Positions 25,427 through 35,004 of a stretch of 64,000 nt of DNA are shown one piece after another. The DNA lies in assembly GCF_029714325.1 (NCBI RefSeq), contig NZ_CP121666.1:5332001-5396000 (forward strand), read 5' to 3'. Source of the DNA: Bradyrhizobium sp. CB1717 (GTDB taxonomy: Bacteria; Pseudomonadota; Alphaproteobacteria; Rhizobiales; Xanthobacteraceae). The notes under the pieces are model-generated. The model did not search any database. It was not told the DNA's origin and saw only the letters and a program-made list of their open reading frames with translations. The stretch's first letter is position 1. The number at the start of each line of letters is the position of its first letter. Position numbers and translations under genes: made by a program.

Positions 25427-26194
25427 ATGCCTTCGCTGCGTCTGCTTGCCCCCGCGTTGTTTGCGCTCGCCATGTTCGGCGCAGCCGCGCCCGCGTCGGC
25501 CGACAGCTTCTCCGATGCCCAGCGCACCGACATCGAGGCGATCATCAAGAACTATCTCGTCACCCACCCCGAGGTGCTCGAGGAGGCGATGACCGAGCTC
25601 AGCAAGCGCCAGGCCGCGGCCGAGACGCAGAAGCACGAAGCCAGCATCGCGCAGAACGCGGACGCGATCTTCAACTCGCCGCGCCAGGTCGTGCTCGGCA
25701 ACAAGGACGGCGACGTCACCTTCGTCGAGTTTTTCGATTACAATTGCGGCTACTGCAAGCGCGCGATGGACGACATGCTCACCCTCATGAAGGGCGATCC
25801 GAAGCTGAAGGTCGTGCTGAAGGAGTTTCCGGTGCTGAGCCAGGGCTCGGTCGAAGCCGCCCAGGTCGCGGTCGCCGTGCGCATGCAGGATCCCTCCGGC
25901 AAGAAGTATCTCGACTTCCACCAGAAGCTCCTCGGCGGCCGCGGCGCGGCCGACAAGGCGCGCGCCATGCAGGCGGCCAAGGACGCCGGGCTCGACACCG
26001 CGAAAATCGAGAAGGACCTCACCAGCCCCGAAGTGCGCGCCACCATCGAGGAGAACTTCAAGCTCGCCGAGGCGATGGGCATGAACGGCACGCCGAGCTA
26101 CGTGATCGGCAAGCAGATCGTGATCGGCGCGGTCGGCGTTGAAGGCCTGAAGGAAAAGATCGGCATTGCCCGCTGCGGCAAGGCGACCTGCTGA
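25427..26194 (+). CDS. DsbA family thiol-disulfide oxidoreductase, periplasmic
   Basis: A 255-residue secreted protein. The ATG at 25427 has AAGAGGAT six bases upstream and gives a signal peptide ending near 'APASADSF'. An N-terminal helical segment typical of the ScsC/Com1 group precedes the thioredoxin fold; the active site is CGYC in 'FFDYNCGYCKRAMDDM', and the cis-proline is in 'MNGTPSYVIG'. Two further cysteines near the C terminus ('ARCGKATC') could form an extra disulfide. Proteins of this kind form or isomerise disulfides in the periplasm. A strong terminator follows. Confidence 0.9.
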   Translation: MPSLRLLAPALFALAMFGAAAPASADSFSDAQRTDIEAIIKNYLVTHPEVLEEAMTELSKRQAAAETQKHEASIAQNADAIFNSPRQVVLGNKDGDVTFVEFFDYNCGYCKRAMDDMLTLMKGDPKLKVVLKEFPVLSQGSVEAAQVAVAVRMQDPSGKKYLDFHQKLLGGRGAADKARAMQAAKDAGLDTAKIEKDLTSPEVRATIEENFKLAEAMGMNGTPSYVIGKQIVIGAVGVEGLKEKIGIARCGKATC

Positions 26195-26216
26195 GCGATA
26201 CGACATTGCGTTGAAG

Positions 26217-26247
26217 GAGGCCGGCTCACAGCCGGCCTCTTTTTTTG
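26217..26247 (+). terminator. Rho-independent terminator after the DsbA-like gene
   Basis: A ten-base-pair perfect stem (GAGGCCGGCT / AGCCGGCCTC) with a CAC loop is followed by a run of eight T residues, 23 bp after the stop codon. Confidence 0.93.
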
Positions 26248-26337
26248 CGCGGGTTCGCACGCAGTTTGTCCGCAATCCGGGCGCGACCGTTCATCCGGCG
26301 TTCAACAAACAAAGCGCGTCGGAACCTCCTGGAATTC

Positions 26338-26362
26338 GGAACGACCACGCTCTCCTTTCGTT
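26338..26362 (+). promoter_or_regulatory. EcfG-type general stress promoter upstream of the DUF1236 gene
   Basis: GGAAC (26338-26342) and CGTT (26359-26362) are separated by exactly 16 bp, the consensus of sigma-EcfG in alphaproteobacteria. The -10 element is 47 bp before the ATG at 26410. Confidence 0.75.
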
Positions 26363-26409
26363 GTCGGCGCGGGCAATGACGCGAAGAAATCACGTGAGGA
26401 GAGGTTCAA

Positions 26410-27204
26410 ATGACTAATCGCTTTTTGGTCTCGGTTGCAGCCTTGGCGCTGATCTCCGGCACCGGTTTTGCCAACGCGCAAGGAACCGGAACCAAGGACT
26501 ACGGGGGTGGCCAGCAGACCCAGCACAGTACGCAGCCTTCTGGCGAGCGCAGCGGCTCCATGGGCAAGCAAGAGTCCATGGACAAGCAAGACAAGCATGA
26601 CAAGGGAACGGTTGGTCAGGCCGGTGGCATGAAGGATCAGCCGAGCGCTCATGACAAGTCGACTCAGTCCGACAAGATGAACAAGGACCAGCCGGGTGCG
26701 ACGCGTGAGAAGTCGACGCAGTCGGAGAAGTCGTCGACGGTCGGCCAGAGCCCGCGGAGCGACGAGAAGTCCAAGGGTAGCATGAGCAAGGAAACCGAGA
26801 CCAAGGGCACCAAGGACATGAAGGCCCAAGGTCAGGAAGACCGCAGCGGTATGAACGCGCCTGGCCACCAGGGTTCGCAAACCCAGACCCAGACCCAGAC
26901 CGGAACCGAGCGGTCGCAGACGACGACCGGCCAGGTTGGCGCGGCCGCCAAGCTCTCGACCGAGCAGCGGACCCAGATCACCTCGGTGATCCGCGAGCAG
27001 CGCGTGGCTCCCGTGACCAATGTGAACTTCGCGGTCTCGGTCGGCACCCGCATTCCGCGCGAGGGCATCGAGCTGCACGCCCTGCCGTCCCGGGTTGCGA
27101 CGATCTATCCGGAGTGGCGGACCTATCGCTACGTCATGGTCCGCGAGCAGATCGTGATCATCGATCCGAACACCTACGAGATCGTCGCGGTTCTCGACGT
27201 CTAG
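26410..27204 (+). CDS. Secreted DUF1236 protein with hydrophilic Ser/Lys/Gln-rich middle
   Basis: A 264-residue exported protein. Residues 1-23 are a signal peptide (cleavage near 'GFANAQG'). Residues about 24-175 are low-complexity, rich in Lys, Ser, Gln, Asp and Gly with repeated 'KSTQS(D/E)K' and a 'QTQTQTQT' run, probably disordered. The last 80 residues ('VNFAVSVGTRIPREGIELHALPS ... IYPEWRTYRYVMVREQIVIIDPNTYEIVAVL') are the DUF1236 domain common in Bradyrhizobium envelope proteins of unknown function. The disordered, hydrophilin-like middle and the EcfG-type promoter suggest a role in desiccation or osmotic stress; that is inference. Confidence 0.85.
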   Translation: MTNRFLVSVAALALISGTGFANAQGTGTKDYGGGQQTQHSTQPSGERSGSMGKQESMDKQDKHDKGTVGQAGGMKDQPSAHDKSTQSDKMNKDQPGATREKSTQSEKSSTVGQSPRSDEKSKGSMSKETETKGTKDMKAQGQEDRSGMNAPGHQGSQTQTQTQTGTERSQTTTGQVGAAAKLSTEQRTQITSVIREQRVAPVTNVNFAVSVGTRIPREGIELHALPSRVATIYPEWRTYRYVMVREQIVIIDPNTYEIVAVLDV

Positions 27205-27226
27205 GGCTGATCACAACTATCTCGGG

Positions 27227-27246
27227 GGCGGGCAGCAATGCCCGCC
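27227..27246 (+). terminator. Hairpin after the DUF1236 gene, probable terminator
   Basis: GGCGGGC and GCCCGCC form a seven-base-pair stem with a six-base loop 22 bp after the stop. Only a short mixed T/C stretch follows, so termination is likely but less certain than at the other sites. Confidence 0.6.
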
Positions 27247-27429
27247 TCCTTGCGTTTGGCCGACAGTCATGCTTTGGACTGGTTAACAAGCAATTTCCGT
27301 AGCTTCCGCACAGGTTTTTGCACCCCGGATGAGGTGCCTGAAGCCCCTTGGGAGGTCCTTCAAGGCTTCCCCTAGGGCGCTTTGTTACCTATAACCCCGC
27401 CACGCCGAAGCACCTCTTCCGGGATTGGA

Positions 27430-27897
27430 ATGGCAGAACCAGCAACCGACACGATCCTCGTCCTCAACGGGCCGAACCTCAATATGTTGGGGACGCGCGA
27501 GCCCGAAAAGTATGGTCATGCGACGCTGGCCGACGTCGAGGCGCTGTGCCGCGAGACGGCGGCGACGTTCGGCCTCAAGGCCGACTGCCGCCAGTCCAAC
27601 CGCGAGGGCGAGCTGATCGACTTCATCCACGAGGCGCATGCGCGCAAGATGAAGGGCATCATCATCAATGCCGGCGGCTATTCGCACACCTCGATCGCGC
27701 TGCACGACGCGCTGCTCGCGGTGCAGATCCCGACGGTCGAGGTGCATGTGACTAACATCCACGCCCGCGAGAGCTTCCGTCACCACTCCTACACCGCGCG
27801 CGCCGCGTTCGCCTCGCTGTGCGGTTTCGGCATCGAAGGCTACCGCCTCGCCATCCAGGGCCTTGCCGCCAAGCTCGGCATCAAGCCCAAAGCCTGA
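27430..27897 (+). CDS. aroQ: 3-dehydroquinate dehydratase, type II
   Basis: A 155-residue cytosolic enzyme that converts 3-dehydroquinate to 3-dehydroshikimate in aromatic amino acid synthesis. Type II hallmarks are '[21 protein letters not shown]' (with the reactive Tyr in EKYG), '[18 protein letters not shown]', '[13 protein letters not shown]' and '[16 protein letters not shown]'. The length is typical. The ATG at 27430 is chosen because the conserved domain begins nine residues later; an upstream in-frame ATG would add 16 unlikely residues. accB follows 35 bp downstream, the usual alphaproteobacterial order aroQ-accB-accC. Confidence 0.95.
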   Translation: MAEPATDTILVLNGPNLNMLGTREPEKYGHATLADVEALCRETAATFGLKADCRQSNREGELIDFIHEAHARKMKGIIINAGGYSHTSIALHDALLAVQIPTVEVHVTNIHARESFRHHSYTARAAFASLCGFGIEGYRLAIQGLAAKLGIKPKA

Positions 27898-27932
27898 CGC
27901 TCCCTTCCAACAGAACATTCGGATCAAACAAC

Positions 27933-28427
27933 ATGGCGCGCCAGCCAGACGACAAAGCAGCCGCAAAGTTTTCCAGCGAGGATTCCGCGCTCGTCCGCGA
28001 GCTCGCCCTTCTGCTCGATGAGACCAGCCTCACCGAGATCGAGATCGAGCGCGCGGGCCTGCGCCTGCGCGTCGCCCGCAACATCAGCGTCGCCGCGACC
28101 ATGCCGATGCCGATGGCAGCCGCTGCCGCCGCCCTGCCCGTGGCGGCAAGCACCGCCGCGCCGGCGGCTGCCGGCGTCGACCTGTCCAAGCATCCGGGCG
28201 CCGTGACCTCCCCGATGGTCGGCACCGCGTATTGGGCGCCGGAGCCCGGCGCCAAGCCGTTCATCGAGGTCGGCAGCAAGGTTTCGGTCGGCCAGACCCT
28301 TCTGATCATCGAAGCCATGAAGACCATGAACCAGATCCCCTCGCCGCGCGCCGGCACGGTGACGCAGATCCTGGTCGAGGACGGCCAGCCGGTCGAGTAC
28401 GGCGAGCCGCTGGTCATCATCGAGTAA
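27933..28427 (+). CDS. accB: Acetyl-CoA carboxylase biotin carboxyl carrier protein
   Basis: A 164-residue BCCP. The biotinylated lysine is in '[13 protein letters not shown]', within the C-terminal biotinyl domain ('[20 protein letters not shown]...'). An Ala/Pro-rich flexible linker (residues about 55-85) joins it to an N-terminal helical segment that binds the biotin carboxylase. It carries the carboxyl group between AccC and the AccAD transferase in fatty acid synthesis. accC starts 60 bp downstream in the same operon. Confidence 0.95.
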   Translation: MARQPDDKAAAKFSSEDSALVRELALLLDETSLTEIEIERAGLRLRVARNISVAATMPMPMAAAAAALPVAASTAAPAAAGVDLSKHPGAVTSPMVGTAYWAPEPGAKPFIEVGSKVSVGQTLLIIEAMKTMNQIPSPRAGTVTQILVEDGQPVEYGEPLVIIE

Positions 28428-28487
28428 TTGTTGAGGGCGGCCAGTCCGCCCTCGCCGCTTTTCGCGCGCCAGTCCCTCAAGGGCACC

Positions 28488-29846
28488 ATGTTCGACAAGA
28501 TCCTCATAGCCAATCGCGGCGAGATCGCCCTTCGCATCCTCAGGGCCTGCAAGGAGCTCGGGATCGCGACCGTTGCCGTTCACTCCACGGCCGACGCTGA
28601 CGCCATGCATGTGCGCCTGTCGGACGAGAGCGTCTGCATCGGGCCGCCGGCGTCCAAGGACAGCTATCTCAACGTGCCCGCGCTGCTCGCGGCCTGCGAG
28701 ATCACCGGCGCCGATGCCGTGCATCCCGGCTACGGCTTCCTGTCCGAGAACGCGCGCTTCGCGGAGATCCTCGGCGAGCACAATCTGCATTTCATTGGCC
28801 CCAAGGCCGAGCACATCCGCCTGATGGGCGACAAGATCGAGGCCAAGAAGACCGCCAAGAAGCTCGGCATCCCCGTGGTGCCCGGCTCCGACGGCGCGGT
28901 CGGCCCCGACGATGACGCCATGGCGATCGCGAAGAAGATCGGCTTTCCCGTGCTGGTGAAGGCGGCGGCGGGCGGCGGCGGCCGCGGCATGAAGGTCGCC
29001 CACAGCGAGGCCGACCTCCAGTTGGCGCTGTCGACGGCGGCCAACGAGGCCAAATCCGCCTTTGGCGACGCCTCGGTCTATCTCGAAAAGTATCTCCAGA
29101 AGCCGCGCCATATCGAGATCCAGATCCTCGGCGACGGCCGCGGCGGCGCGATCCATCTCGGCGAACGCGATTGCTCGCTGCAACGCCGCCACCAGAAGGT
29201 CTGGGAGGAAGGTCCCTCGCCCGTGCTGGCCGCCGCCGCGCGCGCCAAGATCGGCGAGACCTGCGCGAAGGCGATGCGCGAGATGAAATATCTCGGCGTC
29301 GGCACCATCGAGTTCCTGTTCGAGGACGGCGAGTTCTACTTCATCGAGATGAACACGCGCATCCAGGTCGAGCATCCCGTCACCGAGAGCATCACCGACA
29401 TCGACCTCGTGCTGGAGCAGATTCGCATCGCCGCCGGCGGCGAGCTGCCGGCGAAGCAGAGCGAGATCCAGATCATCGGCCACGCCATCGAGTGCAGGAT
29501 CAACGCGGAGAATCCGCAGACCTTCCGGCCCTCGCCGGGCCGCATCACGCAATATCACCCGCCCGGCGGGCTCGGCGTGCGGATCGATTCCGCCGTCTAT
29601 CAGGGCTACACGATCCCGCCCTATTACGATTCCCTCGTCGGCAAGCTGATCGTGCACGGCAAGACCCGCGCCGAATGCCTGATGCGGCTGCGCCGGGCGC
29701 TGGACGAGATGGTGGTCGAAGGCATCGAGACCACACTGCCGCTGTTCCGCGACCTCGTTCGTCAGGACGACATCATCAACGGCGACTATCACATCCACTG
29801 GCTGGAACAGTATCTGGCCGGCAAGGCGGAACCCGCCCCCAAATAA
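28488..29846 (+). CDS. accC: Acetyl-CoA carboxylase biotin carboxylase subunit
   Basis: A 452-residue ATP-grasp enzyme that carboxylates the biotin on AccB. Signatures in order: '[25 protein letters not shown]', '[15 protein letters not shown]', the glycine-rich ATP loop '[18 protein letters not shown]', '[19 protein letters not shown]', '[16 protein letters not shown]' with the catalytic Glu and Arg. The length is standard. The ATG at 28488 begins exactly at the conserved N terminus. In the expected series it would be followed by aat; here a signalling operon intervenes. Confidence 0.96.
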   Translation: MFDKILIANRGEIALRILRACKELGIATVAVHSTADADAMHVRLSDESVCIGPPASKDSYLNVPALLAACEITGADAVHPGYGFLSENARFAEILGEHNLHFIGPKAEHIRLMGDKIEAKKTAKKLGIPVVPGSDGAVGPDDDAMAIAKKIGFPVLVKAAAGGGGRGMKVAHSEADLQLALSTAANEAKSAFGDASVYLEKYLQKPRHIEIQILGDGRGGAIHLGERDCSLQRRHQKVWEEGPSPVLAAAARAKIGETCAKAMREMKYLGVGTIEFLFEDGEFYFIEMNTRIQVEHPVTESITDIDLVLEQIRIAAGGELPAKQSEIQIIGHAIECRINAENPQTFRPSPGRITQYHPPGGLGVRIDSAVYQGYTIPPYYDSLVGKLIVHGKTRAECLMRLRRALDEMVVEGIETTLPLFRDLVRQDDIINGDYHIHWLEQYLAGKAEPAPK

Positions 29847-29860
29847 ATCTCCCACCGCCG

Positions 29861-29885
29861 GGAACCCGTTGCCTTCACGGGCGTT
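29861..29885 (+). promoter_or_regulatory. EcfG-type general stress promoter upstream of the kinase operon
   Basis: GGAAC (29861-29865) and CGTT (29882-29885) with exactly 16 bp between them match the sigma-EcfG consensus. The site starts 15 bp after the accC stop and its -10 element is 68 bp before the kinase start, so it would give the three signalling genes their own stress-inducible promoter. Confidence 0.75.
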
Positions 29886-29953
29886 TTGAGCAGCTGGGAG
29901 CTGTTTGAAAAGGGGCGTTGGATTTCCATTGATCTCGACTGGGCGACACCGTC

Positions 29954-31471
29954 GTGACGGCTGAAGCGCAGCGGCGGCGCGCATTCTGGCACATCCTGCT
30001 GTTCGCAGCGGGCCTTGTGGTGCTGACCGTGATCAGCGCCGGCTCCGTCTACCTCGTCAACAAGGCGCGCGACGACAGCAAATGGGTGCTCCACACCATC
30101 GAGGTGGAGAACCAGGTCAACACGCTGCTGCTCGAGGTCCGACGGGCCGAGAGCAGCGCTCGCGGCTTTCTCCTGACGCAGGGACCGGATTTCCAGGCGG
30201 ATCATGAGCGGGCCGTCGCAGCGATCGTTCCGGCGCTCGACAAGCTCACGCGCCAGATCGGCGACAGTCCGGCGCAGCGCGACAGCGTCGAGAAGCTGAG
30301 CGCCGCGATCGAGGTCCGCCTCGGCCAGTTCGCGCGCGAGATGGATTTCGTCAAGCAAGGTCGGCCCGACGATGCCAAGGCGCTCGTCCGCGAGGCCGCC
30401 GCCGGCACCACGACCACCACGATCACCAACTTCGCCAACGCGATGATACGCGAAGAGGAGCGGCTGTTCCGGCAGCGCTCCGTCAATGCCGACCGAAGCC
30501 AGACGCTGGCCGCGTCCCTCACCGGCATCGGCTCGGGCCTCGTGGTGGTGCTCGCCCTGATCTCGATCTGGCTGCTGCGGCGCTCGGCACGCATTCGCGA
30601 CGAGGCCGAGACGCGTCTGCGCGATGCCTACGCCAATCTGGAGGCCCTCGTCGACGAACGCACGGCAGACCTACGCGAGGCCAACAACGAGATCCAGCGC
30701 TTCGCCTATATCGTGAGCCACGATCTGCGCTCACCGCTCGTCAACATCATGGGCTTCACCAGCGAGCTCGAAGAGCTCGGCGGCGACATCTTCCGTCGCG
30801 TCAGCAGCCTCACCCACGTCCCGGCCGACGGGCCGCCCTTGGCCTCCGGCGAGATCGCACTCGAAGGTCCCGACAAGCAGCTTTCCGAGGATTTTTCCGA
30901 GGCGCTCGGCTTCATCAAATCGTCGATCGCCAAGATGGACCGGCTGATCTCGGCGATCCTCAACCTCACCCGCGAGGGCCGGCGCGAATTCCAGCCCGAA
31001 AAGATCGACATCCGCGAGTTCGTCGAGGCCATCGTGTCGACACTGGCGCATCAGGCTGTGGAAGCGCAGGCCGAGATCCACGTCGAGCCGCTGCCTGACA
31101 TCGTCAGCGATCGCCTTGCGCTGGAGCAGATATTCTCGAATCTGATCGACAACGCGATCAAGTACCTGAAGAATGGCGTGCCCGGCGAGATCAGAATTCG
31201 CGGGCGGACCAAGCTCGGCTACGCTATCTTCGAGATCAGCGACAATGGCCGCGGCATCGACGCTAGGGATCATCAGCGGATATTCGACCTGTTCCGCCGG
31301 GCGGGAACCCAGGACAAGCCGGGACAGGGCATAGGTCTTGCACATGTGCGTGCACTTGTGCGTCGTCTCGGCGGCACCATGTCGGTATCGTCGGAACTCA
31401 ACGCGGGCAGCACGTTCACCATCACGCTGCCCGTGGCCTGGAACGCCAGCACCCGGAAGACAGATCGATGA
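29954..31471 (+). CDS. Membrane sensor histidine kinase with CHASE3 domain
   Basis: A 505-residue kinase. Two transmembrane helices (about 13-35 and 191-212) flank a periplasmic CHASE3 domain ('LLLEVRRAESSARGFLLTQGPDF'). A coiled linker leads to the HisKA box 'FAYIVSHDLRSPLVNIMGF' (phospho-His). The ATPase has an N box 'NLIDNAIKYLKNG', G1 'SDNGRGIDARDHQRIFDLF' and G2 'GQGIGLAHVRALV'. An insert of about 35 residues after the H box, before the second helix, is unusual. The start is GTG at 29954. It overlaps the next gene by ATGA and very probably phosphorylates that response regulator. Confidence 0.9.
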   Translation: MTAEAQRRRAFWHILLFAAGLVVLTVISAGSVYLVNKARDDSKWVLHTIEVENQVNTLLLEVRRAESSARGFLLTQGPDFQADHERAVAAIVPALDKLTRQIGDSPAQRDSVEKLSAAIEVRLGQFAREMDFVKQGRPDDAKALVREAAAGTTTTTITNFANAMIREEERLFRQRSVNADRSQTLAASLTGIGSGLVVVLALISIWLLRRSARIRDEAETRLRDAYANLEALVDERTADLREANNEIQRFAYIVSHDLRSPLVNIMGFTSELEELGGDIFRRVSSLTHVPADGPPLASGEIALEGPDKQLSEDFSEALGFIKSSIAKMDRLISAILNLTREGRREFQPEKIDIREFVEAIVSTLAHQAVEAQAEIHVEPLPDIVSDRLALEQIFSNLIDNAIKYLKNGVPGEIRIRGRTKLGYAIFEISDNGRGIDARDHQRIFDLFRRAGTQDKPGQGIGLAHVRALVRRLGGTMSVSSELNAGSTFTITLPVAWNASTRKTDR

Positions 31472-31908
31472 CGCAGCCAGTCACCATCATCATGATCGAG
31501 GACGACGAGGGGCACGCCCGGCTGATCGAGCGCAACATCCGCCGCTCCGGCGTCAACAACGAGATCATCTCGTTCGAGAACGGCACCGATGCGGTGAAGC
31601 ACCTGTTCGGCGCCGACGGCAGCGGACTGCCCCAGAAGGGCAACGCCCTCCTGATCCTGCTCGACCTCAACCTGCCCGACATGAGCGGGATCGACATCCT
31701 GAAGCAGATCAAGGAAAACAGATATCTCAAGGCCTCGCCGGTGGTCGTGCTCACGACCACCGACGATTCCCAGGAGATCAAGCGCTGCTACGAGCTCGGC
31801 TGCAACGTCTACATCACCAAACCCGTCAATTACGAGAATTTCGCCAACGCCATCCGGCAGCTCGGGCTGTTCTTCTCGGTCATCCAGGTCCCGCCCGCCG
31901 CCCCATGA
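31468..31908 (+). CDS. Single-domain response regulator (Rcp1-like)
   Basis: A 146-residue protein consisting of a receiver domain only. The acidic pocket is 'MIEDDEGHARLIERN', the phosphoacceptor aspartate is in 'LILLDLNLPDMSGIDIL', the signalling Thr in 'VVVLTTTDDSQEI' and the conserved Lys in 'YITKPVNY'. The spacing is that of the Rcp1 class, which pair with phytochrome-like kinases. With no output domain it works by protein contact or phosphorelay. It is translationally coupled to both neighbours (ATGA overlaps at 31468 and 31905). Confidence 0.92.
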   Translation: MTQPVTIIMIEDDEGHARLIERNIRRSGVNNEIISFENGTDAVKHLFGADGSGLPQKGNALLILLDLNLPDMSGIDILKQIKENRYLKASPVVVLTTTDDSQEIKRCYELGCNVYITKPVNYENFANAIRQLGLFFSVIQVPPAAP

Positions 31909-33008
31909 ACCAGCCAACGCCGACACTGCTGTATATCGACGACGACGACGCGCTCGCGCGCCTGGTCGAACGCGGCCTGACCCGGCGCGGCTACAGGGTC
32001 GTCCACGCCGCCAGCGGCGAAGAGGGCCTCGAACACATCCGCCGCGCGGAAGCCACTGGCGGCATCGACGTCGTGGCGCTCGACCAATACATGCCGGGCC
32101 TCGACGGCCTCGAGACGCTCGAGCAGATCATGGCGATCCCGGACGCTCCTCCCGTGGTGTTCGTCACGGCCTCGCAGGACTCCAGCATCGCGGTCACCGC
32201 GCTGAAGGCGGGTGCGGCCGATTATCTCGTCAAGGACGTCAAGGGCGACTTCATCCCCCTGCTCCACGTCGCCGCCGAGGGCGCGTTGCGCCAGGCCGAG
32301 CTGCAGAGGGCACGCGAGGAGGCGGAAGCCGAGATTCACGCCTCGCGCGACCGCTACGCCGCGCTTGCCGCCGAACGCGAGCTCTTGCTGCGCGAGGTCA
32401 ACCACCGCGTCGGCAATTCGCTCCAGATCATCGCCTCGCTGCTGCACCTTCAGGCCAGCTCCGCCGCGCAGGAAGAGGTCAAGGCCGCGCTGACCAACGC
32501 GATGGGCCGCGTCGCCGCGGTCGCGCAGGTGCACCGCCGCCTCTACACCTCGCAGGACCTGAAGAGCGTGGTGCTGAACCAGTATCTGGATTCGCTGCTC
32601 GAGGATCTCAGGCGCTCGGCCGAAGGTAACCGGATGTCGCGCCTGACGCTGAAGGCCGAGCCGATCGAGATCGACCCGGACCGCGCGGTCGCCGTCGGCA
32701 TCATCGTCAACGAGCTGGTGATGAACGCGGTGAAATACGCCTATCCCGACGGCGCCGGCCCGATCCATGTCGAGCTGACCTCGCAGGGCGAGGATCTGCT
32801 GCTGACGATCGCCGACGACGGCGTCGGCGACAACGTCAAGGCCGACCCGCGCTCCACCGGCATGGGCCAGCGCATCGTCGCGGCCATGGCCACCAAGCTC
32901 GACGCCTCGGTGGAGCGTGACCCTACCCATTCCGGAACCCGCATCGTGCTCAGGTTCCAGCGCCTGCCCGCACCGCCCGGCAAGGCCAACAACGCCGCCG
33001 CGAGCTGA
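31905..33008 (+). CDS. Response regulator-histidine kinase fusion (receiver + HisKA_2)
   Basis: A 367-residue cytosolic protein. Residues 1-125 are a receiver ('[15 protein letters not shown]', '[15 protein letters not shown]' with the acceptor Asp, 'AADYLVKDV' with the Lys). A coiled linker follows, then a HisKA_2 phosphoacceptor helix ('[24 protein letters not shown]') and an ATPase ('[20 protein letters not shown]', 'IADDGVGDN', '[13 protein letters not shown]'). HisKA_2/HWE kinases include PhyK, the kinase of the general stress response. The kinase is therefore likely switched by phosphorylation of its own receiver. It is the last gene of the three-gene operon, coupled by ATGA. Confidence 0.9.
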   Translation: MNQPTPTLLYIDDDDALARLVERGLTRRGYRVVHAASGEEGLEHIRRAEATGGIDVVALDQYMPGLDGLETLEQIMAIPDAPPVVFVTASQDSSIAVTALKAGAADYLVKDVKGDFIPLLHVAAEGALRQAELQRAREEAEAEIHASRDRYAALAAERELLLREVNHRVGNSLQIIASLLHLQASSAAQEEVKAALTNAMGRVAAVAQVHRRLYTSQDLKSVVLNQYLDSLLEDLRRSAEGNRMSRLTLKAEPIEIDPDRAVAVGIIVNELVMNAVKYAYPDGAGPIHVELTSQGEDLLLTIADDGVGDNVKADPRSTGMGQRIVAAMATKLDASVERDPTHSGTRIVLRFQRLPAPPGKANNAAAS

Positions 33009-33055
33009 CTTCGCCCCATCGCAACCGCATTGCGATCCTGCTATTGTCGCAAGCC

Positions 33056-33736
33056 ATGACTTCGCGCGATTCCGCCTCGTCTGAGATCACGCCGGCCGTG
33101 CTGCTGCGCGCCTATGCCTGCGGCATCTTTCCGATGGCCGAAAGCGCCGACGATCCGACGCTGTTCTGGGTCGAGCCGGAGCTGCGCGGCGTCATCCCGC
33201 TCGAGGGATTTCGCGTGGCCTCGCGGCTCGCGCGCACCGTGCGCTCGGAGGCGTTCCGCGTCACCGTCAACACCGCCTTCAAGGCCACGATCGCCGGCTG
33301 CGCCGCGCCGCAGTCCGGGCGCGAGGACACCTGGATCAACAAGCGCATCCGCGATCTCTATGGCGGCCTGTTCGAGCTCGGCCATTGCCACAGCGTCGAG
33401 GCATGGCAGGGCGACGAGCTCGTCGGCGGGCTCTACGGCGTGAGCCTGGGACGCGCCTTCTTCGGCGAGAGCATGTTTCACACAGCGCGCGATGCCTCGA
33501 AGGTCGCGCTGGTGCATCTGGTGGCGCGGCTGATCCATGGCGGCTTCGAGCTGCTCGACACGCAGTACGTCACCGAGCATCTGAAGAGTTTTGGTGCGGT
33601 CGAGATTTCGCGGCGGCGCTACACTGCGCTGCTCGACAAGGCGCTCGCTGGAGATGCCGGCGACTTCCTGAGGCTCTCGTCCGGCGACGCGATCCCGGGC
33701 GCACGCGCGCTCGAGATCATCGCCTCAAGGCAATAG
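33056..33736 (+). CDS. aat: Leucyl/phenylalanyl-tRNA--protein transferase
   Basis: A 226-residue cytosolic enzyme that adds Leu or Phe to proteins with N-terminal Arg or Lys, marking them for ClpAP (N-end rule). Family motifs: '[14 protein letters not shown]', '[23 protein letters not shown]', '[24 protein letters not shown]', '[18 protein letters not shown]' and '[18 protein letters not shown]'. The ATG at 33056 is preferred; a TTG 12 bases upstream is possible. In many alphaproteobacteria aat directly follows accC; here a signalling operon lies between. Confidence 0.95.
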   Translation: MTSRDSASSEITPAVLLRAYACGIFPMAESADDPTLFWVEPELRGVIPLEGFRVASRLARTVRSEAFRVTVNTAFKATIAGCAAPQSGREDTWINKRIRDLYGGLFELGHCHSVEAWQGDELVGGLYGVSLGRAFFGESMFHTARDASKVALVHLVARLIHGGFELLDTQYVTEHLKSFGAVEISRRRYTALLDKALAGDAGDFLRLSSGDAIPGARALEIIASRQ

Positions 33737-33746
33737 ACAAACGAGG

Positions 33747-34745
33747 CTAGCGGCCGAAGCCGGGCAAGCCGAACAGACCCCGCTGCTCCTGCGGCTGCGG
33801 AGGTGGCGGCGCTGGCTGCGCTTGCGGCGGAGGCGGCAACGGCTGCGGCGGACGCTGCTGCACCGCCTGCTTCGGCGCGGCCTTCTTCTGCGCGGGAGGC
33901 GGCGGCGGAGGCGCGGGCTTGTTCGCAGGATCCGGCGCGGCGGTCGCTATCGTCTGCTGCGGCTCTTTGCAGTCGGTCAGCCAGATGTCGTAGATCGGAT
34001 GCTCGACGCCATGCAGGCCTGGGCTTGCCGCATACATCCAGCCCGAGAAGATCCGCTTCACCTCACCCTGCAAGGTGATCTCGTCGACCTCGACGAACGC
34101 GTCGGTGTTGGCGGCTTCCGTCGCCGGCCGCGTGTAGCAGGCGTCGGTCTTCACCCGCAGCGCGCCGAACTGGACGGTCTCGCCGATCTCCTCGTCGAAA
34201 TTGATGATGCGCCCGGTGATCTTGTCGAGGCCGGAGAAAGTCGCCTTCTTGTTGACGATCTTCTGGGCCGGCGGCTCGGTCACGACCTCGTCGCCCGGCT
34301 GCAGGCTCGCCGGCGTCTGCGGCACGGCACCGCCCGGCCCGCCCTTCTGTTGCGGCTGGCGCTGACCGGGCGCACCCGGAGCGCCTTGCGGACTGGGCGG
34401 AGCGATCGCGGCGGAGGGCGGCTGATTTGGCGGCGCGACGGTCGAGCCCGGCGGCGGCGCCAGAGGCTGGGTCTCCACCGGTCCCGGCATGACGTTCCCC
34501 TGCCGGCCCGGCGGCGGTGCCATCGGGCGCGAGGGCAGCACGCGGCCCTGCGGCGGCAGCTCGGGGACCTCCTCGTCGTCGTCAGGGATCTGCGGCTGCG
34601 GCTGGCCGCGCGGAATCGCACCCGGCGGCCTCGGCGGCGGATCGGAGAAGATGGTGCCGATCTGGGCCTGCGCAGGCGTCGCAACCGTCAGCGCGGTGGC
34701 GGCCAAAAGCGCCGCAAGGCCTGTCAGGGAAAAGGTTTTGAACAT
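33747..34745 (-). CDS. DUF2155 domain-containing exported protein
   Basis: A 332-residue exported protein. Starting at the ATG at 34745 gives a signal peptide (MFKTFSLTGLAALLAATALT, cleavage near 'PAQAQIG'); an ATG at 34784 would add 13 residues before it. Residues about 30-160 are Pro-rich, then comes a DUF2155 domain (about 165-260: 'ITGRIINFDEEIGETVQFGALRV', 'FSGWMYAASPGLHGVEHPIYDIWLTDCK') with two conserved cysteines that may pair. The tail is a Pro/Gln/Ala-rich stretch ending in 'GLFGLPGFGR'. Function unknown; in alphaproteobacteria it typically neighbours aat and NDUFA12, and converges here on aat with 10 bp between stops. Confidence 0.85.
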   Translation of the reverse strand: MFKTFSLTGLAALLAATALTVATPAQAQIGTIFSDPPPRPPGAIPRGQPQPQIPDDDEEVPELPPQGRVLPSRPMAPPPGRQGNVMPGPVETQPLAPPPGSTVAPPNQPPSAAIAPPSPQGAPGAPGQRQPQQKGGPGGAVPQTPASLQPGDEVVTEPPAQKIVNKKATFSGLDKITGRIINFDEEIGETVQFGALRVKTDACYTRPATEAANTDAFVEVDEITLQGEVKRIFSGWMYAASPGLHGVEHPIYDIWLTDCKEPQQTIATAAPDPANKPAPPPPPPAQKKAAPKQAVQQRPPQPLPPPPQAQPAPPPPQPQEQRGLFGLPGFGR

Positions 34746-35004
34746 CTCGCGCGGCTTCAACAGCGAATCGGGCTCGTTGGACATTCTACAGGGGATACCG
34801 CCGCTCGCAGGCCCTCCGGTTAACACGCCGAATACGGCGGGGGAAGGGCGGCATCCCTGCCCTTCCCGGCGCTGTCTGGCCAGACCGGCGCCCGGATGGG
34901 ATAGTCGGATACCCCCTCCCGGGGCCCAAGGCGGGCATGAGGCGGGCATTCGCCGCCCGGAAACGACGTTCAACCATAACCAGAAACCTCGGAGGTCGCC
35001 CCCG

